A DNA stretch of 64,000 bases from Caulobacter sp. UNC358MFTsu5.1 (GCF_000712075.1 NZ_JONW01000005.1:1369001-1433000); one strand, 5' to 3'. Positions 44,705 through 56,207 are shown, numbered from the stretch's first letter. Numbers and translations are program-made. The notes: generated by a model not told the origin, from the sequence alone.

Positions 44705-44897
44705 GGGCCCGAAGACCTCAAGACCCTGTCCTGTGCATGGACGTTGCCCCTGACCGAGGCTAAGAAGCCCTCGGCCGTCACCCTCCGATTTGGATGGGAT
44801 GAACGCGGCGCGGGGATGGACGCTGTGGGTCCGCCTCGAGCGCGCGCTCCCGGGAGTGGTTTTCCGGCGGCCGTGGACAGAGAAGGGATCCTTCCAA

Positions 44898-47585
<2,688 letters not shown>

Positions 47586-47624
47586 GCGTCCGCACGGACC
47601 GCTCTTCGGAGCGTCGAAAAGACG

Positions 47625-47652
47625 AAGCCGGGTCCGAAAGGCCCGGCTTTTC
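47625..47652 (+). terminator. Rho-independent terminator after acnA
   Basis: AAGCCGGGTC-CGAAAG-GCCCGGCTTTTCTTT: an eight-pair GC stem with a T-rich tail, 40 bp after the acnA stop. Confidence 0.85.
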
Positions 47653-47664
47653 TTTGGCTGGTCG

Positions 47665-47755
47665 GCCGTGCCTCCTTCGAGGCGCGCTCAGGCCCGCTTG
47701 CTGTGGTCCTCATCCCGAGGTGCGAGGCGTAGCCGAGCCTCGAAGGACGCACGGC
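47665..47755. repeat. Inverted repeat of the CTTCGAGGC / CTCATCCCGAGG type
   Basis: GCCGTGCCTCCTTCGAGGC (47665-47683) pairs with GCCTCGAAGGACGCACGGC (47737-47755), 18 of 19 positions. The centre has CTCATCCCGAGGTGCGAGG. Such sequences are common interspersed repeats in alphaproteobacterial genomes. Confidence 0.65.
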
Positions 47756-47864
47756 GCCCAACCGCTGGTTTCAGGCCACGGTTCGCGTTGAAAGGCCAAA
47801 GAAGCCTCCCTTCACGGCCTCGTGAACGGCCATCCGCCGCGATCTTGGCCTAAATGCCCCGCAC

Positions 47865-48581
47865 ATGCGTCAGGCCCTGCTCTTCCTCGCCCTCACCGCC
47901 CTTTCGGGATTTTCCGCCGCGCCCGCGTTCGCCGCGAAACCGCCGGTGGTGGTCGAGCTGTTCACTGCTCAAGGTTGCTCGTCCTGCGGCAAGGCCAACC
48001 AGGTCGTCGCCGACATGGCCGACGACAAGGGCGTCCTGGCCCTGACCTATTCGGTCGACTACTGGGACTACCTGGGCTGGACCGACACCTTCGCCAAGCC
48101 GGCCTTCGCGGCCCGCCAGCGCGCCTACGCCACCAAGTTCTCGCTGCGCGACGTGCCGACGCCGCAGGTGGTGGTGGCCGGTCGCCAGCAGGCCTCGGGC
48201 GCCAAGGCCGAGGCGGTCGAGACCCTGGTCAAGGACGCCGCCAAGGCCGCGTCCAACCCGCCGGACATGGAATTCCTGGGCGACGGCCGTCGCGTCGCGG
48301 TCGGCTCGGGCCCCGCGCCGCGCGGCGGCGGCGAGGTCTGGCTGGTGCGCTACGATCCGCGCGAGCAGGACATCGCCGTCAAGCGCGGCGACAACCGGGG
48401 CCAGACCCTGGTCCACCGCAACGTCGTGCGCGAACTGGTCCGGCTGGGCCCCTGGTCGGGCCGGCCTAAACTGTACCGCCTGCCGGCGGCCGGCGACGAC
48501 GCGCTGAAGACCGTGATCATCGTCCAGGGCGCCAAGGGCGGCCGGGTGATCGGCGTGCTGCAGGAAGCGGCGGAGAAGTAA
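47865..48581 (+). CDS. DUF1223 family exported thioredoxin-like protein
   Basis: A 238-residue protein with a signal peptide (residues 1-23, ending AFA) and the DUF1223 opening VVVELFTAQGCSSCGKAN, whose C38/C41 CxxC resembles a thioredoxin active site. It continues YSVDYWDYLGWTDTFA and DVPTPQVVVAGR, strongly conserved in the family. A periplasmic redox role is likely but unproven. It stands alone downstream of acnA. Confidence 0.88.
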   Translation: MRQALLFLALTALSGFSAAPAFAAKPPVVVELFTAQGCSSCGKANQVVADMADDKGVLALTYSVDYWDYLGWTDTFAKPAFAARQRAYATKFSLRDVPTPQVVVAGRQQASGAKAEAVETLVKDAAKAASNPPDMEFLGDGRRVAVGSGPAPRGGGEVWLVRYDPREQDIAVKRGDNRGQTLVHRNVVRELVRLGPWSGRPKLYRLPAAGDDALKTVIIVQGAKGGRVIGVLQEAAEK

Positions 48582-48610
48582 CCCCCGAGACCTCCCCAGG
48601 GGAGGACCCC

Positions 48611-48806
48611 AAAAAGAAAAGCCGCGCGGGGAGGGGACACCGCGCGGCTTCTTAGGGGAGGGGAATGTCTAGTCCGTCGGCCGACCGGAGCCCGGATCAG
48701 GGGGCTGGGGGGCAATCAGGGTCCGGACCCGAGGCATCCGATCGACCGACCCTGACCTTTTCGCCCGGCAAGTCGGCGCTGGAAGGGCGCGATCAAGGTC
48801 GTTTCG
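48611..48806 (-). ncRNA. Candidate small RNA, tandem copy A
   Basis: Read on the minus strand, this ends in a nine-pair hairpin GCCGCGCGG/CCGCGCGGC (48621-48649) followed by TTTTCTTTTT, a strong terminator. Upstream are the conserved box CGGTCGGCCGACGGACTA (48670-48688), a C-rich run GCCCCCCAGCCCCC, and CGAAACGACCTTGAT at the promoter-proximal end. The same elements recur 240 bp to the right in copy B. CCCCTCCCC runs near the 3' end could pair with Shine-Dalgarno sequences. No reading frame is convincing. Confidence 0.4.
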
Positions 48807-48850
48807 CGGCGGTTCGTGTCCGACGTGTGTCGAAGCGCCAGCACGACGCA

Positions 48851-49050
48851 CACGCGAAGACCCCGCGTGGAGAGGGGCGCCACGCGGGGTCTCGAGCGAT
48901 ATCTTGGGATAGTCTGTCGGCCGACCGGCCCACGATCGAGGGGGCTGGGGGGGCTGTTCAGGATCCTGAACCGCAGGATGTCCGATCAGCCGACACCCTC
49001 AAGATCATGGGGCAAGCGGGCGCGGACGGGTCGAAATTAAGGTCATTTCG
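48851..49050 (-). ncRNA. Candidate small RNA, tandem copy B
   Basis: Contains the same ordered elements as copy A: CGGTCGGCCGACAGACTA (48910-48928), GCCCCCCCAGCCCCC, and CGAAATGACCTTAAT (49036-49050). Its hairpin is a perfect 13-pair stem AGACCCCGCGTGG/CCACGCGGGGTCT (48858-48892), of different sequence from copy A but in the same place. The following T-tract is short (TTCG), so termination may be weaker. Diverged bodies with conserved boxes suggest paralogous genes rather than recent duplication. Confidence 0.35.
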
Positions 49051-49168
49051 TGTCCGGTCACGTCGAGCCGGAAATTATCAAGCGTCACTGTAGCGCGCCG
49101 GCAACGCTCCGAAGACCCCGCATGGCGACGCTCGCCTAGGGGCCTGATTTGGGTTTAGGCTTCGTCCG

Positions 49169-49495
49169 ATGGCCCTGGATTCCCGACCTGTCGCTGGTGT
49201 CGTTTTCTTCGAGCGTCGCGAGATCGACCAGCTCCTGCGGCTGTATGGCCGGATGGTCGCGGCGGGCGAATGGCGCGACTACGGCATGGCCGGCCAAAGC
49301 GACCACGCGGTGTTCTCGGTGTTCCGCCACGCGGCCGAGGCGCCGCTCTACCGCATCGAGAAACGCCCGGCCCTGGCCCGCAAGCAGGGCGAGTGGGCGG
49401 TGATCGGCCAGGGCGGCCTGACCCTCAAGCGCGGCCACGACCTGGCCCAGGTGCTGCGCATGTTCGACAAGGGCCGGTTCAAGGTCGTCGACTGA
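49169..49495 (+). CDS. DUF2794 family protein
   Basis: A 108-residue cytosolic protein with the DUF2794 pattern: FERREIDQLLRLYGRMVAAGEWRDYGM, then ALYRIEKRPALARKQGEWAV and LAQVLRMFDKG in order. The family is alphaproteobacterial and uncharacterised. It follows the tandem RNA-like region and precedes hdeD. Confidence 0.88.
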   Translation: MALDSRPVAGVVFFERREIDQLLRLYGRMVAAGEWRDYGMAGQSDHAVFSVFRHAAEAPLYRIEKRPALARKQGEWAVIGQGGLTLKRGHDLAQVLRMFDKGRFKVVD

Positions 49496-49576
49496 TCCGC
49501 CGCGCGTGAGCGGATCAAGGCTGATCCGGCGTTTCCATGGGACCGGGCCCAAGCCGGGCCCGACAGGGAGCGCCGC

Positions 49577-50137
49577 ATGATCGCCGAACCCCTTTCCGTG
49601 GCCCATCTGCTGGCGCGCACCTGGTGGCTGGTCTTGGCGCGCGGCGTGGCGGCGATCCTGTTCGGCGCCCTGGCCCTGCTGTGGCCGCATCTGACCCTGC
49701 TGATCCTGGTGATCCTCTACGCGGTCTACGCCCTCGGCGACGGGGTGTTCGCCCTGGCCGAGGCGGTGCGCGGCGGCGGCTGGATCCCGCGCTGGTGGCT
49801 GGTGATGCTCGGGATCGCCAACCTCGTCGCGGGCGCCGCCGCCCTGCTGTGGCCGCACCTGACCGCCGTCCTGCTGATCATCCTGATCGGCGCCTCGGCC
49901 GTGGCGCGCGGCCTGCTGGAGATCATCGGCGCGATCCACCTGCGCAAGGTCATCGACAACGAATGGTCGCTGATCGGATCGGGCGCGATCTCGGTGCTGT
50001 TCGGCGTGGGGGTGATCCTGGCGCCGCGGGCCGGCGCCGTGGCCCTGGCCTGGCTGATCGCCCTGTGGGCCATCGCCCTGGGCGTGCTGATCGTGATCCT
50101 GGCCTTCCGCCTGAAGCGGCTGCGCCACCGGCTCTAG
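49577..50137 (+). CDS. HdeD family acid-resistance membrane protein
   Basis: A 186-residue inner-membrane protein with six hydrophobic segments in three repeated pairs (RGVAAILFGALALLWPHLTL; LGIANLVAGAAALLWPHLTA; SGAISVLFGVGVIL), the DUF308/HdeD pattern. HdeD contributes to acid resistance at high cell density in E. coli. Convergent with the Bax-inhibitor-like gene. Confidence 0.9.
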   Translation: MIAEPLSVAHLLARTWWLVLARGVAAILFGALALLWPHLTLLILVILYAVYALGDGVFALAEAVRGGGWIPRWWLVMLGIANLVAGAAALLWPHLTAVLLIILIGASAVARGLLEIIGAIHLRKVIDNEWSLIGSGAISVLFGVGVILAPRAGAVALAWLIALWAIALGVLIVILAFRLKRLRHRL

Positions 50138-50144
50138 GCAAGAA

Positions 50145-50172
50145 AAAAGCCCCGGCGGTTTCCCGCCGGGGC
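50145..50172 (-). terminator. Rho-independent terminator
   Basis: GCCCCGGCGG-GAAA-CCGCCGGGGC followed by TTTTTTCTT on the minus strand; serves the Bax-inhibitor-1 family gene. Confidence 0.85.
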
Positions 50173-50196
50173 CGGTCGTCGGTCCTGGGCCCGCGA

Positions 50197-50949
50197 TTAT
50201 CGGCGGCTGCCGAAGATGCTGAGCAGGAATTGGAACAGGTTGATGAAGTTCAGATAGAGCCGCAGCGCGCCGTAGTTGGTGGCCACGGCCATCGACTGGC
50301 GGTCGCCGCCCAGCTGGTAGTAGGTCATCTTCAGGTTCTGGGTGTCGTAGGCGATCAGGCCCGCGAAGACGAACACGCCGACGATGCTGATGATGAAGCT
50401 CAGGCCCGGCAGCTGCAGGAACACCTGGGCCAGCGAGGCCAGGACCAGGCCGATCAGGCCGATCAGCAGGAAGCTGCCGAAGCCGGTCAGGTCCTTCTTG
50501 GTGGTGTAGCCGAACAGGCTGAGGCCGCCGAAGGCGATGGCGGTGACCAGGAACGTCGTGAACACCGACTGGACCTGATAGACCAGCAGCCACAGGCCCA
50601 GGCCCGCGCCGATCGAGGCCACCAGCGCCCAGTAGAGCGCGCCGGACGAGCGGGCGGTCGGATTGCGCATGGCGAAGATCGACACCAGGATCATGGCCAG
50701 CGGCGCGAACCGCAGCACCATGCCCAGCACCGTGAAGCCGGCCAGGCGGCCGTCCGGGGTCAGGACGTACAGCAGGTTGGCCACCGGCGCGTAGGCGGTG
50801 GTCAGGAAGGCCAGGGCGGCGGACAGCAGAAGACCCAACGCCACCTTGTTGTAGACGCCGAGCATGAAACTACGCAGGCCGGCGTCAACCGACATGTCGG
50901 CGCGATCCGCGGGGATCGAGCGCGCGTAGCCGCGGTTGAAGTCGCTCAT
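50197..50949 (-). CDS. Bax inhibitor-1/YccA family membrane protein
   Basis: A 250-residue, seven-segment inner-membrane protein of the BI-1 superfamily (TMBIM), related to YbhL and YccA; some members are calcium leak channels or FtsH modulators. Visible hallmarks are FMLGVYNKVALGLLLSA near the start, FVFAGLIAYDTQNLK and a terminal LRLYLNFINLFQFLLSIFG. ATG at 50947-50949 is chosen because the 27 residues upstream are unlike the family. Confidence 0.92.
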   Translation of the reverse strand: MSDFNRGYARSIPADRADMSVDAGLRSFMLGVYNKVALGLLLSAALAFLTTAYAPVANLLYVLTPDGRLAGFTVLGMVLRFAPLAMILVSIFAMRNPTARSSGALYWALVASIGAGLGLWLLVYQVQSVFTTFLVTAIAFGGLSLFGYTTKKDLTGFGSFLLIGLIGLVLASLAQVFLQLPGLSFIISIVGVFVFAGLIAYDTQNLKMTYYQLGGDRQSMAVATNYGALRLYLNFINLFQFLLSIFGSRR

Positions 50950-51098
50950 CGGGGTAAAGCCCTTCGCAAAAAGCATCGCGCCCGTGCTTGGACGCTCCCC
51001 GAATATCGGGGCCGCGCCAGGATCATGCAAGATGTTGCGCTTTCTGCGGCGGGCGACAGCCTCTATTCAGGTCCCGCGCATCTATCGATGGGGATCAC

Positions 51099-52151
51099 AT
51101 GGATTACGTGGAACTCGGCCGGACCGGCATCCAGGTCTCGCGCTGCTGCCTGGGCACCATGACCTGGGGCTCGCAGAACAGCGAGGCGGAGGCCCATGAA
51201 CAGATGGACTACGCCCTGGGCCAGGGCGTGACCTTCTGGGACACCGCCGAGATGTATTCCAGCCCGCCCAATCCCGAGACCCAGGGCAACACCGAGCGCT
51301 ACATCGGCTCGTGGCTGAAGAAGACCGGCAAGCGCGGCGAGATCGTCCTGGCCTCCAAGGTGGCCGGCCGGGGCGCGGCGTTCGGCGGACTGTCGTGGAT
51401 GCGCCCCGACGGCGGTCCCACCCGCCAGACCAAGGCCCAGATCGACTACGCGGTCGAGCAGTCGCTCAAGCGCCTGCAGACCGACTATCTGGACCTCTAC
51501 CAGCTGCACTGGCCCGACCGGCCGGTGCGGGTGTTCGGCGGCCAGACCTTCAAGGACTACGAACAGGACTTCGAGGCGTTCGGCGACATCCTCGAAGCCC
51601 TGGACGCCCACGTGAAGAAGGGGACGATCCGGTCGATCGGCGTCTCCAACGAGTTCCCCTGGGGCGTGATGCGCTTCCTGGCCGAGGCCGAAACCAAGGG
51701 CCTGCCGCGCATCGCCTCGATCCAGAACGCCTATCACCTGGCCAACCGCACCTTCGAGTACGGCCTGGCCGAGATCGCCATGCGCGAACAGGTGGGCCTG
51801 CTGGCCTATTCGCCCCTGGCCCAGGGCCAGCTGACCGGCAAGTACCTGGACGGCAAGCTGCCCGAGGGCTCGCGCAAGGCGCTCTACAACCGCATGCAGC
51901 GCTACGAGGGCCCTGGCGCCGAGCCGGCGATCCGCGGCTATGTCGACCTGGCCGCCCATTTCGGCCTCGACCCGGCCCAGCTGGCGCTGAAGTTCTGCGA
52001 CACCCGCGAGTTCGTGACCGCCACCATCATCGGCGCCACCTCGATGGACCAGCTGAAGACCGACATCGCCGCCTTCGACCTGACCTGGACCGAGGAGATG
52101 GAGAAGGCCGTCAACGCGTTGCACGCCCTGCAGCCGAACCCCTGTCCGTAG
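51099..52151 (+). CDS. Aldo/keto reductase (Tas-like)
   Basis: A 350-residue NADPH-dependent oxidoreductase of the aldo/keto reductase superfamily. It opens MDYVELGRTGIQVSRCCLGTM; the catalytic Tyr is in DTAEMYSSPP, Lys in LASKVAG, and His in YQLHWPDRP. The length and LFGGQ-like insertion (VFGGQTFKDYEQDFE) suit the Tas/YajO group. GGGGA lies seven bases before the ATG at 51099. Substrate unknown. Confidence 0.93.
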   Translation: MDYVELGRTGIQVSRCCLGTMTWGSQNSEAEAHEQMDYALGQGVTFWDTAEMYSSPPNPETQGNTERYIGSWLKKTGKRGEIVLASKVAGRGAAFGGLSWMRPDGGPTRQTKAQIDYAVEQSLKRLQTDYLDLYQLHWPDRPVRVFGGQTFKDYEQDFEAFGDILEALDAHVKKGTIRSIGVSNEFPWGVMRFLAEAETKGLPRIASIQNAYHLANRTFEYGLAEIAMREQVGLLAYSPLAQGQLTGKYLDGKLPEGSRKALYNRMQRYEGPGAEPAIRGYVDLAAHFGLDPAQLALKFCDTREFVTATIIGATSMDQLKTDIAAFDLTWTEEMEKAVNALHALQPNPCP

Positions 52152-52157
52152 GGCGGC

Positions 52158-52988
52158 CTAAGGGGTGTCTTCCGTCTTCTTGCCGGTCAGCCAGTCCCAC
52201 GGGAACATGATGACGACCGTCGTGGAGGCCGTCGCCAGACCGTCGGCGGTCTTGAAGGGCGCCTTGAGCAAGCCCATGGCGTCGCGCATCGCCTTCTCGG
52301 TGGCCGGCGTGTAGTCGTCTCCGCCGAACTGGCAGCCGTCCAGCAGGCCTTCGGTGGTGACGGTGCATTGGGCGAAGGTCGTGCCCTCGGATCGCTGGGC
52401 GGCCGCCACCAGACGTTTGTTCTGCTTCGCCGTCGGCTTCTGGAGCCACATGAAGAAGTGGCCCTGGCACATTCCCGTCCCATCGGGACAAGGAATGACC
52501 GGCGCCTTCGGCGTGTCGGCCGCCTCGACGGACGGCGCCACGACCGCCGGCTGGGTCCCGATGCGCGTCAGGACCATGGCCATGTCGCCTATTCCCGGCT
52601 GCTCCGGCGGGGCCAGGAAGACGACCGGGATGGTGATCGTGCCGCCGCCCACCGGCTCACCGTTGACCGTCTTGGGCTTCATCTGGAAAATCCCGCCCAG
52701 CGACACCGCCGCCTCGCCGAAGCCGTAGCCCTTGGGGCTCTCGTTCTTGGCCTTGCAGTCGACCAGGGCGCCCTCGGCGGTGATCTCGCAGGCGATCGTC
52801 GCCCGCCCCGAGACGTTCTCCGCCTTGGCCTTGGCGGGATAGAAGCGCTCCATGTCGTCGCCGGTCGGCTTCACCGCCCAATCGGGACGCGTGATGATCT
52901 TGGCCGGCGCTGCATTGGCCGCGGCCGCGCCGAGACCCAAGGCCGACGCGAAAAACACCGCGCCCCACGACAGTCGTTTCATGTTCAT
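52158..52988 (-). CDS. Secreted protein with TonB-C-like domain, paralogue 1
   Basis: A 276-residue exported protein (signal peptide ending ANAAP). The N-terminal half has WAVKPTGDDMERFYPAKA, GRATIACEITAEGALVDC and GYGFGEAAVSLGGIFQMKP, reminiscent of the C-terminal domain of TonB-like energy transducers but without a membrane anchor. The C-terminal half repeats the theme (FAQCTVTTEGLLDGCQF). A clear paralogue is at 62363-63169. The true function is unknown. Confidence 0.78.
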   Translation of the reverse strand: MNMKRLSWGAVFFASALGLGAAAANAAPAKIITRPDWAVKPTGDDMERFYPAKAKAENVSGRATIACEITAEGALVDCKAKNESPKGYGFGEAAVSLGGIFQMKPKTVNGEPVGGGTITIPVVFLAPPEQPGIGDMAMVLTRIGTQPAVVAPSVEAADTPKAPVIPCPDGTGMCQGHFFMWLQKPTAKQNKRLVAAAQRSEGTTFAQCTVTTEGLLDGCQFGGDDYTPATEKAMRDAMGLLKAPFKTADGLATASTTVVIMFPWDWLTGKKTEDTP

Positions 52989-53098
52989 GCCCCCAAACCC
53001 CTGGGATCGGAGCTAGCAGCGCCGGGGCGGTCCCGCAACCGTCGGACGCGGTCGCCGCCCGCCCTTGTCCACCGAGGGCCGTCCGCTAAGTTCGCCCC

Positions 53099-53635
53099 AT
53101 GATCCGCCTGTTCACCGCCATCGCCATCCCGCGTGACCTCGCCGAAGACCTGGTCCCGCGCCAGTACGGCATCGACGGCGCCCACTGGCGGCCGGTCGAG
53201 GCCTTCCACATCACCCTGCGCTTCGTCGGCGACGTGCCCGAGCCCGACGCGGCCGACCTGACCGAGGAACTGGCCAAGATCCAGGTCCCGGCCTTCGACC
53301 TGCGGATGGCCGGGGCCGGCCATTTCGGCGAGGGCGACGACATCCACGCCGTCTGGGCCGGGGTCGAGGACAGTCCGAAACTGGCCCGCCTGCAGCACGC
53401 CAACGAGGCCGCCGCCCGCCGCGTGGGCTTGAAGCCCGAGACCCGCGCCTACCGCCCGCACGTCACCCTGGCCTATCTGAAGCGCCCGCCGGTCCCCGAG
53501 GTCGCCGCCTGGATCCAGGGCCACAACCTGCTGCGCTCGCCGCCGTTCCGGGTGGACCGCTTCGGCCTCTATTCCAGCTGGCAGACCAAGCACGGTTCGG
53601 TCTATCGCCTGGAGGCCGAGTTCCCGCTGAGCTGA
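53099..53635 (+). CDS. thpR: RNA 2',3'-cyclic phosphodiesterase
   Basis: A 178-residue 2H phosphoesterase (LigT/ThpR) that opens 2',3'-cyclic phosphates to 2'-phosphates and can ligate RNA in vitro. The two H-x-T motifs are HITL at 37-40 and HVTL at 121-124, with the usual MIRLFTAIAIP opening. The ATG at 53099 is natural. It is an independent gene. Confidence 0.93.
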   Translation: MIRLFTAIAIPRDLAEDLVPRQYGIDGAHWRPVEAFHITLRFVGDVPEPDAADLTEELAKIQVPAFDLRMAGAGHFGEGDDIHAVWAGVEDSPKLARLQHANEAAARRVGLKPETRAYRPHVTLAYLKRPPVPEVAAWIQGHNLLRSPPFRVDRFGLYSSWQTKHGSVYRLEAEFPLS

Positions 53636-53743
53636 AGCCTGGGCCCAGGCGGAGCTTAAACGTCCAAGAACAGCGTTCGGCCTTGCGGTTTGATCAGGCG
53701 GCGCGCCAGATCAAGGCGACGCTCGCCGCAACCGGAGATACGC

Positions 53744-54208
53744 ATGTCGCTCTACCTGTTCGCCCTGCTGATCGGGGTGGTGGCCGGCCTTCGGGCCCTG
53801 ACCGCTCCCGCCGCCGTCGCCTGGGGCGCGCATCTGGGCCTGATACCGCTTCAAGGCACGCCTTTGGCGTGGTTGGGGGGCTCCATCGCCACCTGGGTGT
53901 TCACCGCCCTGGCCGTGCTGGAGCTGGTCGGCGACCAGCTGCCCAAGACCCCCAGCCGCAAGGTCCCGGTGCAGTTCGGCACGCGCATCGCCAGCGGAGC
54001 CTTCTGCGGCGCCGCCATCGGGATGCTGGGCGGGGCCTGGATCGGCGGCGCGATCGCCGGAGCCGTCGGGGCGGTGATCGGCACCCTGGGCGGGGCCGAC
54101 GTCCGCGCCCGCCTGGCCAAGGCCTTCGGCAAGGACCTGCCCGCCGCCCTGATCGAGGACGTGGTCGCCGTCGGCGGCGCGGCCCTGATCGTCCTGGCCA
54201 CCAAGTAG
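53744..54208 (+). CDS. DUF4126 family membrane protein
   Basis: A 154-residue, glycine-rich membrane protein: MSLYLFALLIGVVAGLRALT, then TWVFTALAVLELVGDQLPKTPSR and RIASGAFCGAAIG, the DUF4126 layout. Hydrophobic segments are at about 4-24, 44-64 and 85-115. Only 9 bp separate it from the following flavoprotein gene, suggesting co-transcription. The ATG at 53744 is preferred to 53690. Confidence 0.85.
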   Translation: MSLYLFALLIGVVAGLRALTAPAAVAWGAHLGLIPLQGTPLAWLGGSIATWVFTALAVLELVGDQLPKTPSRKVPVQFGTRIASGAFCGAAIGMLGGAWIGGAIAGAVGAVIGTLGGADVRARLAKAFGKDLPAALIEDVVAVGGAALIVLATK

Positions 54209-54217
54209 GATCACGTC

Positions 54218-55612
54218 ATGGCCTCCGACACCGCCCAGGCGTTCGACGCCATCATCATCGGCGCCGGCCAGGCCGGACCGTCCCTGGCCGGGCGGCTGAC
54301 CGACGCCGGCTGGACCGTCGCCCTGGTCGAGCGCAAGGACGTCGGCGGCACCTGCGTCAACACCGGCTGCATGCCGACCAAGACGCTGGTGGCCAGCGCC
54401 TACGCCGCCCACCTGGCCCGGCGATCGGCCGAGTACGGGGTGACGCTGGGCGGCGGCGAGGTCGGCGTCGACATGAAGCGGGTCCACGACCGCGCCCGGA
54501 CCGTCACCCTCAACGCTCGGGGCAATCTGGAAAAGTGGCTGGGCGGCATGAAGGGCTGCACGGTCTTCCGGGGCCACGCCCGCTTCGAAGGCCCCGACAC
54601 CGTCCGCGTGGGCGACGAGCTGCTGACCGCGCCGAAGATCTTCCTCAATGTCGGCGGCCGGGCCAACGCTCCGCCCATGCCTGGCCTGGACGACATCAGC
54701 TACCTGACCAATGTCGGGATGATGGAGGTCGAGGCCCTGCCGAAACACCTGGTGATCGTCGGCGGCAGCTATATCGGCCTGGAGTTCGCCCAGATGTACC
54801 GGCGCTTCGGCGCCGATGTGACGGTGGTCGAGATGGGCCCGCGCCTGATCGGCCGCGAGGACCCGGAGATTTCCGACGCCGTGCGCGAGATCCTCGAGGC
54901 CGAGGGCGTGAACATGCGCCTGAAGTCGGAGTGCATCAGCTTCGCGCCCTGTCCCGAGGGCGTCTGCGTCCATGTCACTTGCGAGGAGGGCGCGCCGCAG
55001 GTCATCGGCTCGCACGTTCTGCTGGCCATCGGCCGCAAGCCCAACACCGACGACCTCGGCCTGGAGAAGGCCGGGGTCGAGCTGGACAAGCGCGGCTACG
55101 TGGTGGTCGACGACCAGCTGAAGACGACCAATCCCGGCGTCTGGGCCATGGGCGACTGCAACGGCAAGGGCGCCTTCACCCACACCGCCTACAACGACTT
55201 CGAGATCATCGCCGCCAACCTGCTGGACAAGGATCCGAGGAAGGTGACCGACCGCATCACCTGCTACGGCCTGTTCATCGACCCGCCCCTGGGTCGGGTG
55301 GGCCTGACCGAGGCCGAGGCCCGCGCCACGGGCCGGCCGCTGCTGGTGGGCCAACGCCCGATGACCCGGGTCGGCCGGGCGGTCGAGAAGGGCGAGACGC
55401 TAGGGTTCATGAAGGTGGTGGTCGACGCCGAGACCAAGCAGGTCCTCGGCGCGGCGATCCTGGGCCTGAACGGCGACGAGGCGATCCACGGCATGGTCGA
55501 CCTGATGTACGCCAAGGCCCCCTACACGGTGATCCAGCGCGCGGTGCACATCCACCCGACCGTGTCGGAGCTGATCCCGACGATGCTGGGGGAATTGAAG
55601 CCGCTGGAATGA
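54218..55612 (+). CDS. FAD-containing pyridine nucleotide-disulfide oxidoreductase (mercuric-reductase-like)
   Basis: A 464-residue class I flavin disulfide reductase. The FAD motif is IIIGAGQAG at 12-20; the redox disulfide is C46/C51 in GGTCVNTGCMPTK; the NAD(P) motif is VIVGGSYIGLEF; the C-terminal His-Glu pair is in HIHPTVSEL. It lacks both the N-terminal metal-binding domain and C-terminal vicinal cysteines of MerA, so mercury reduction is unlikely. It may act on another disulfide or on a quinone-like substrate. Confidence 0.9.
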   Translation: MASDTAQAFDAIIIGAGQAGPSLAGRLTDAGWTVALVERKDVGGTCVNTGCMPTKTLVASAYAAHLARRSAEYGVTLGGGEVGVDMKRVHDRARTVTLNARGNLEKWLGGMKGCTVFRGHARFEGPDTVRVGDELLTAPKIFLNVGGRANAPPMPGLDDISYLTNVGMMEVEALPKHLVIVGGSYIGLEFAQMYRRFGADVTVVEMGPRLIGREDPEISDAVREILEAEGVNMRLKSECISFAPCPEGVCVHVTCEEGAPQVIGSHVLLAIGRKPNTDDLGLEKAGVELDKRGYVVVDDQLKTTNPGVWAMGDCNGKGAFTHTAYNDFEIIAANLLDKDPRKVTDRITCYGLFIDPPLGRVGLTEAEARATGRPLLVGQRPMTRVGRAVEKGETLGFMKVVVDAETKQVLGAAILGLNGDEAIHGMVDLMYAKAPYTVIQRAVHIHPTVSELIPTMLGELKPLE

Positions 55613-55622
55613 CCCTTCGACC

Positions 55623-55703
55623 GGGGACATGCACGTGTGCGTGTCCCCAGCCGCTTCACGGGCGCCGAGCCAGACTTGGGGACACGCGCAAGCGCATGTC
55701 CCC
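55623..55703. repeat. Nested GGGGACATG palindromic repeat, second copy
   Basis: An 81-bp inverted repeat: GGGGACATGCACGTGTGCGT, GTGTCCCC, then CGCCGAGCCA, then GGGGACACGCG and GCGCATGTCCCC. It shares ends and central CGCCGAGCCA with the element at 10459-10536. Lies between two convergent genes. Confidence 0.75.
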
Positions 55704-55707
55704 GGCC

Positions 55708-56088
55708 CTACGCCACCGCGTGATCCTTCAGCACGCCCAGCGGGACCACCGCCAGCATCTCCTCGTGCGTCGCCTCCAGCACCACTTGCGGGGCGACGCC
55801 GGCGTCCAGGGCCTCCTTCCAGCGGCCGGCGCACAGGCACCAGCGGTCGCCGGGGACCAGGCCCCGGAAGGCGTATTCCGGGCGCGGGGTCGACAGGTCG
55901 TTGCCGGTGGCCGCCGAGAAGGCCAGGAACTCCTCGGTCATCACCGCGCACACCGTGTGCAGGCCCAGGTCGTGCGGCCCGGTCTCGCAGCAGCCGTTGC
56001 GGTAGAAGCCCGTCACCGGGTTCAGCGAGCAGGGCTGGAGCTCCTGGCCCAGCACGTTCTTGGCGTTGTCGTCGTAGCGCGTGGTCAT
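55708..56088 (-). CDS. DUF2237 family protein
   Basis: A 126-residue cytosolic protein matching DUF2237: NVLGQELQPCSLNPVTGFYR, GCCETGPHDLGLHTVCAVMT, then GDRWCLCAGRWKEAL and VVLEATHEEML. Five to six conserved cysteines suggest metal or cofactor binding. Uncharacterised, widespread in proteobacteria and cyanobacteria. Confidence 0.9.
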   Translation of the reverse strand: MTTRYDDNAKNVLGQELQPCSLNPVTGFYRNGCCETGPHDLGLHTVCAVMTEEFLAFSAATGNDLSTPRPEYAFRGLVPGDRWCLCAGRWKEALDAGVAPQVVLEATHEEMLAVVPLGVLKDHAVA

Positions 56089-56207
56089 GGCGCGAGCTTA
56101 ACCCCGTTCTGGGGAATCTGGACACCGTTCCGCTGTTAAGACGTGTGACGACTTCCGGCGGCGGCGTTCAGATGCTTAAGAGGGAGGAACGAGACTAAGG
56201 GAGCCTC

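Noticed and set aside
49108..49140. A third full copy of the tandem small-RNA-like unit
   Set aside because: It shares GAAGACCCCGC with copy B, but the hairpin is broken and the other boxes run into the DUF2794 gene; at most a remnant.
54218..55612. Mercuric reductase (merA)
   Set aside because: The redox CxxxxC matches, but there is no N-terminal heavy-metal domain and no C-terminal cysteine pair, and no other mer genes are nearby.
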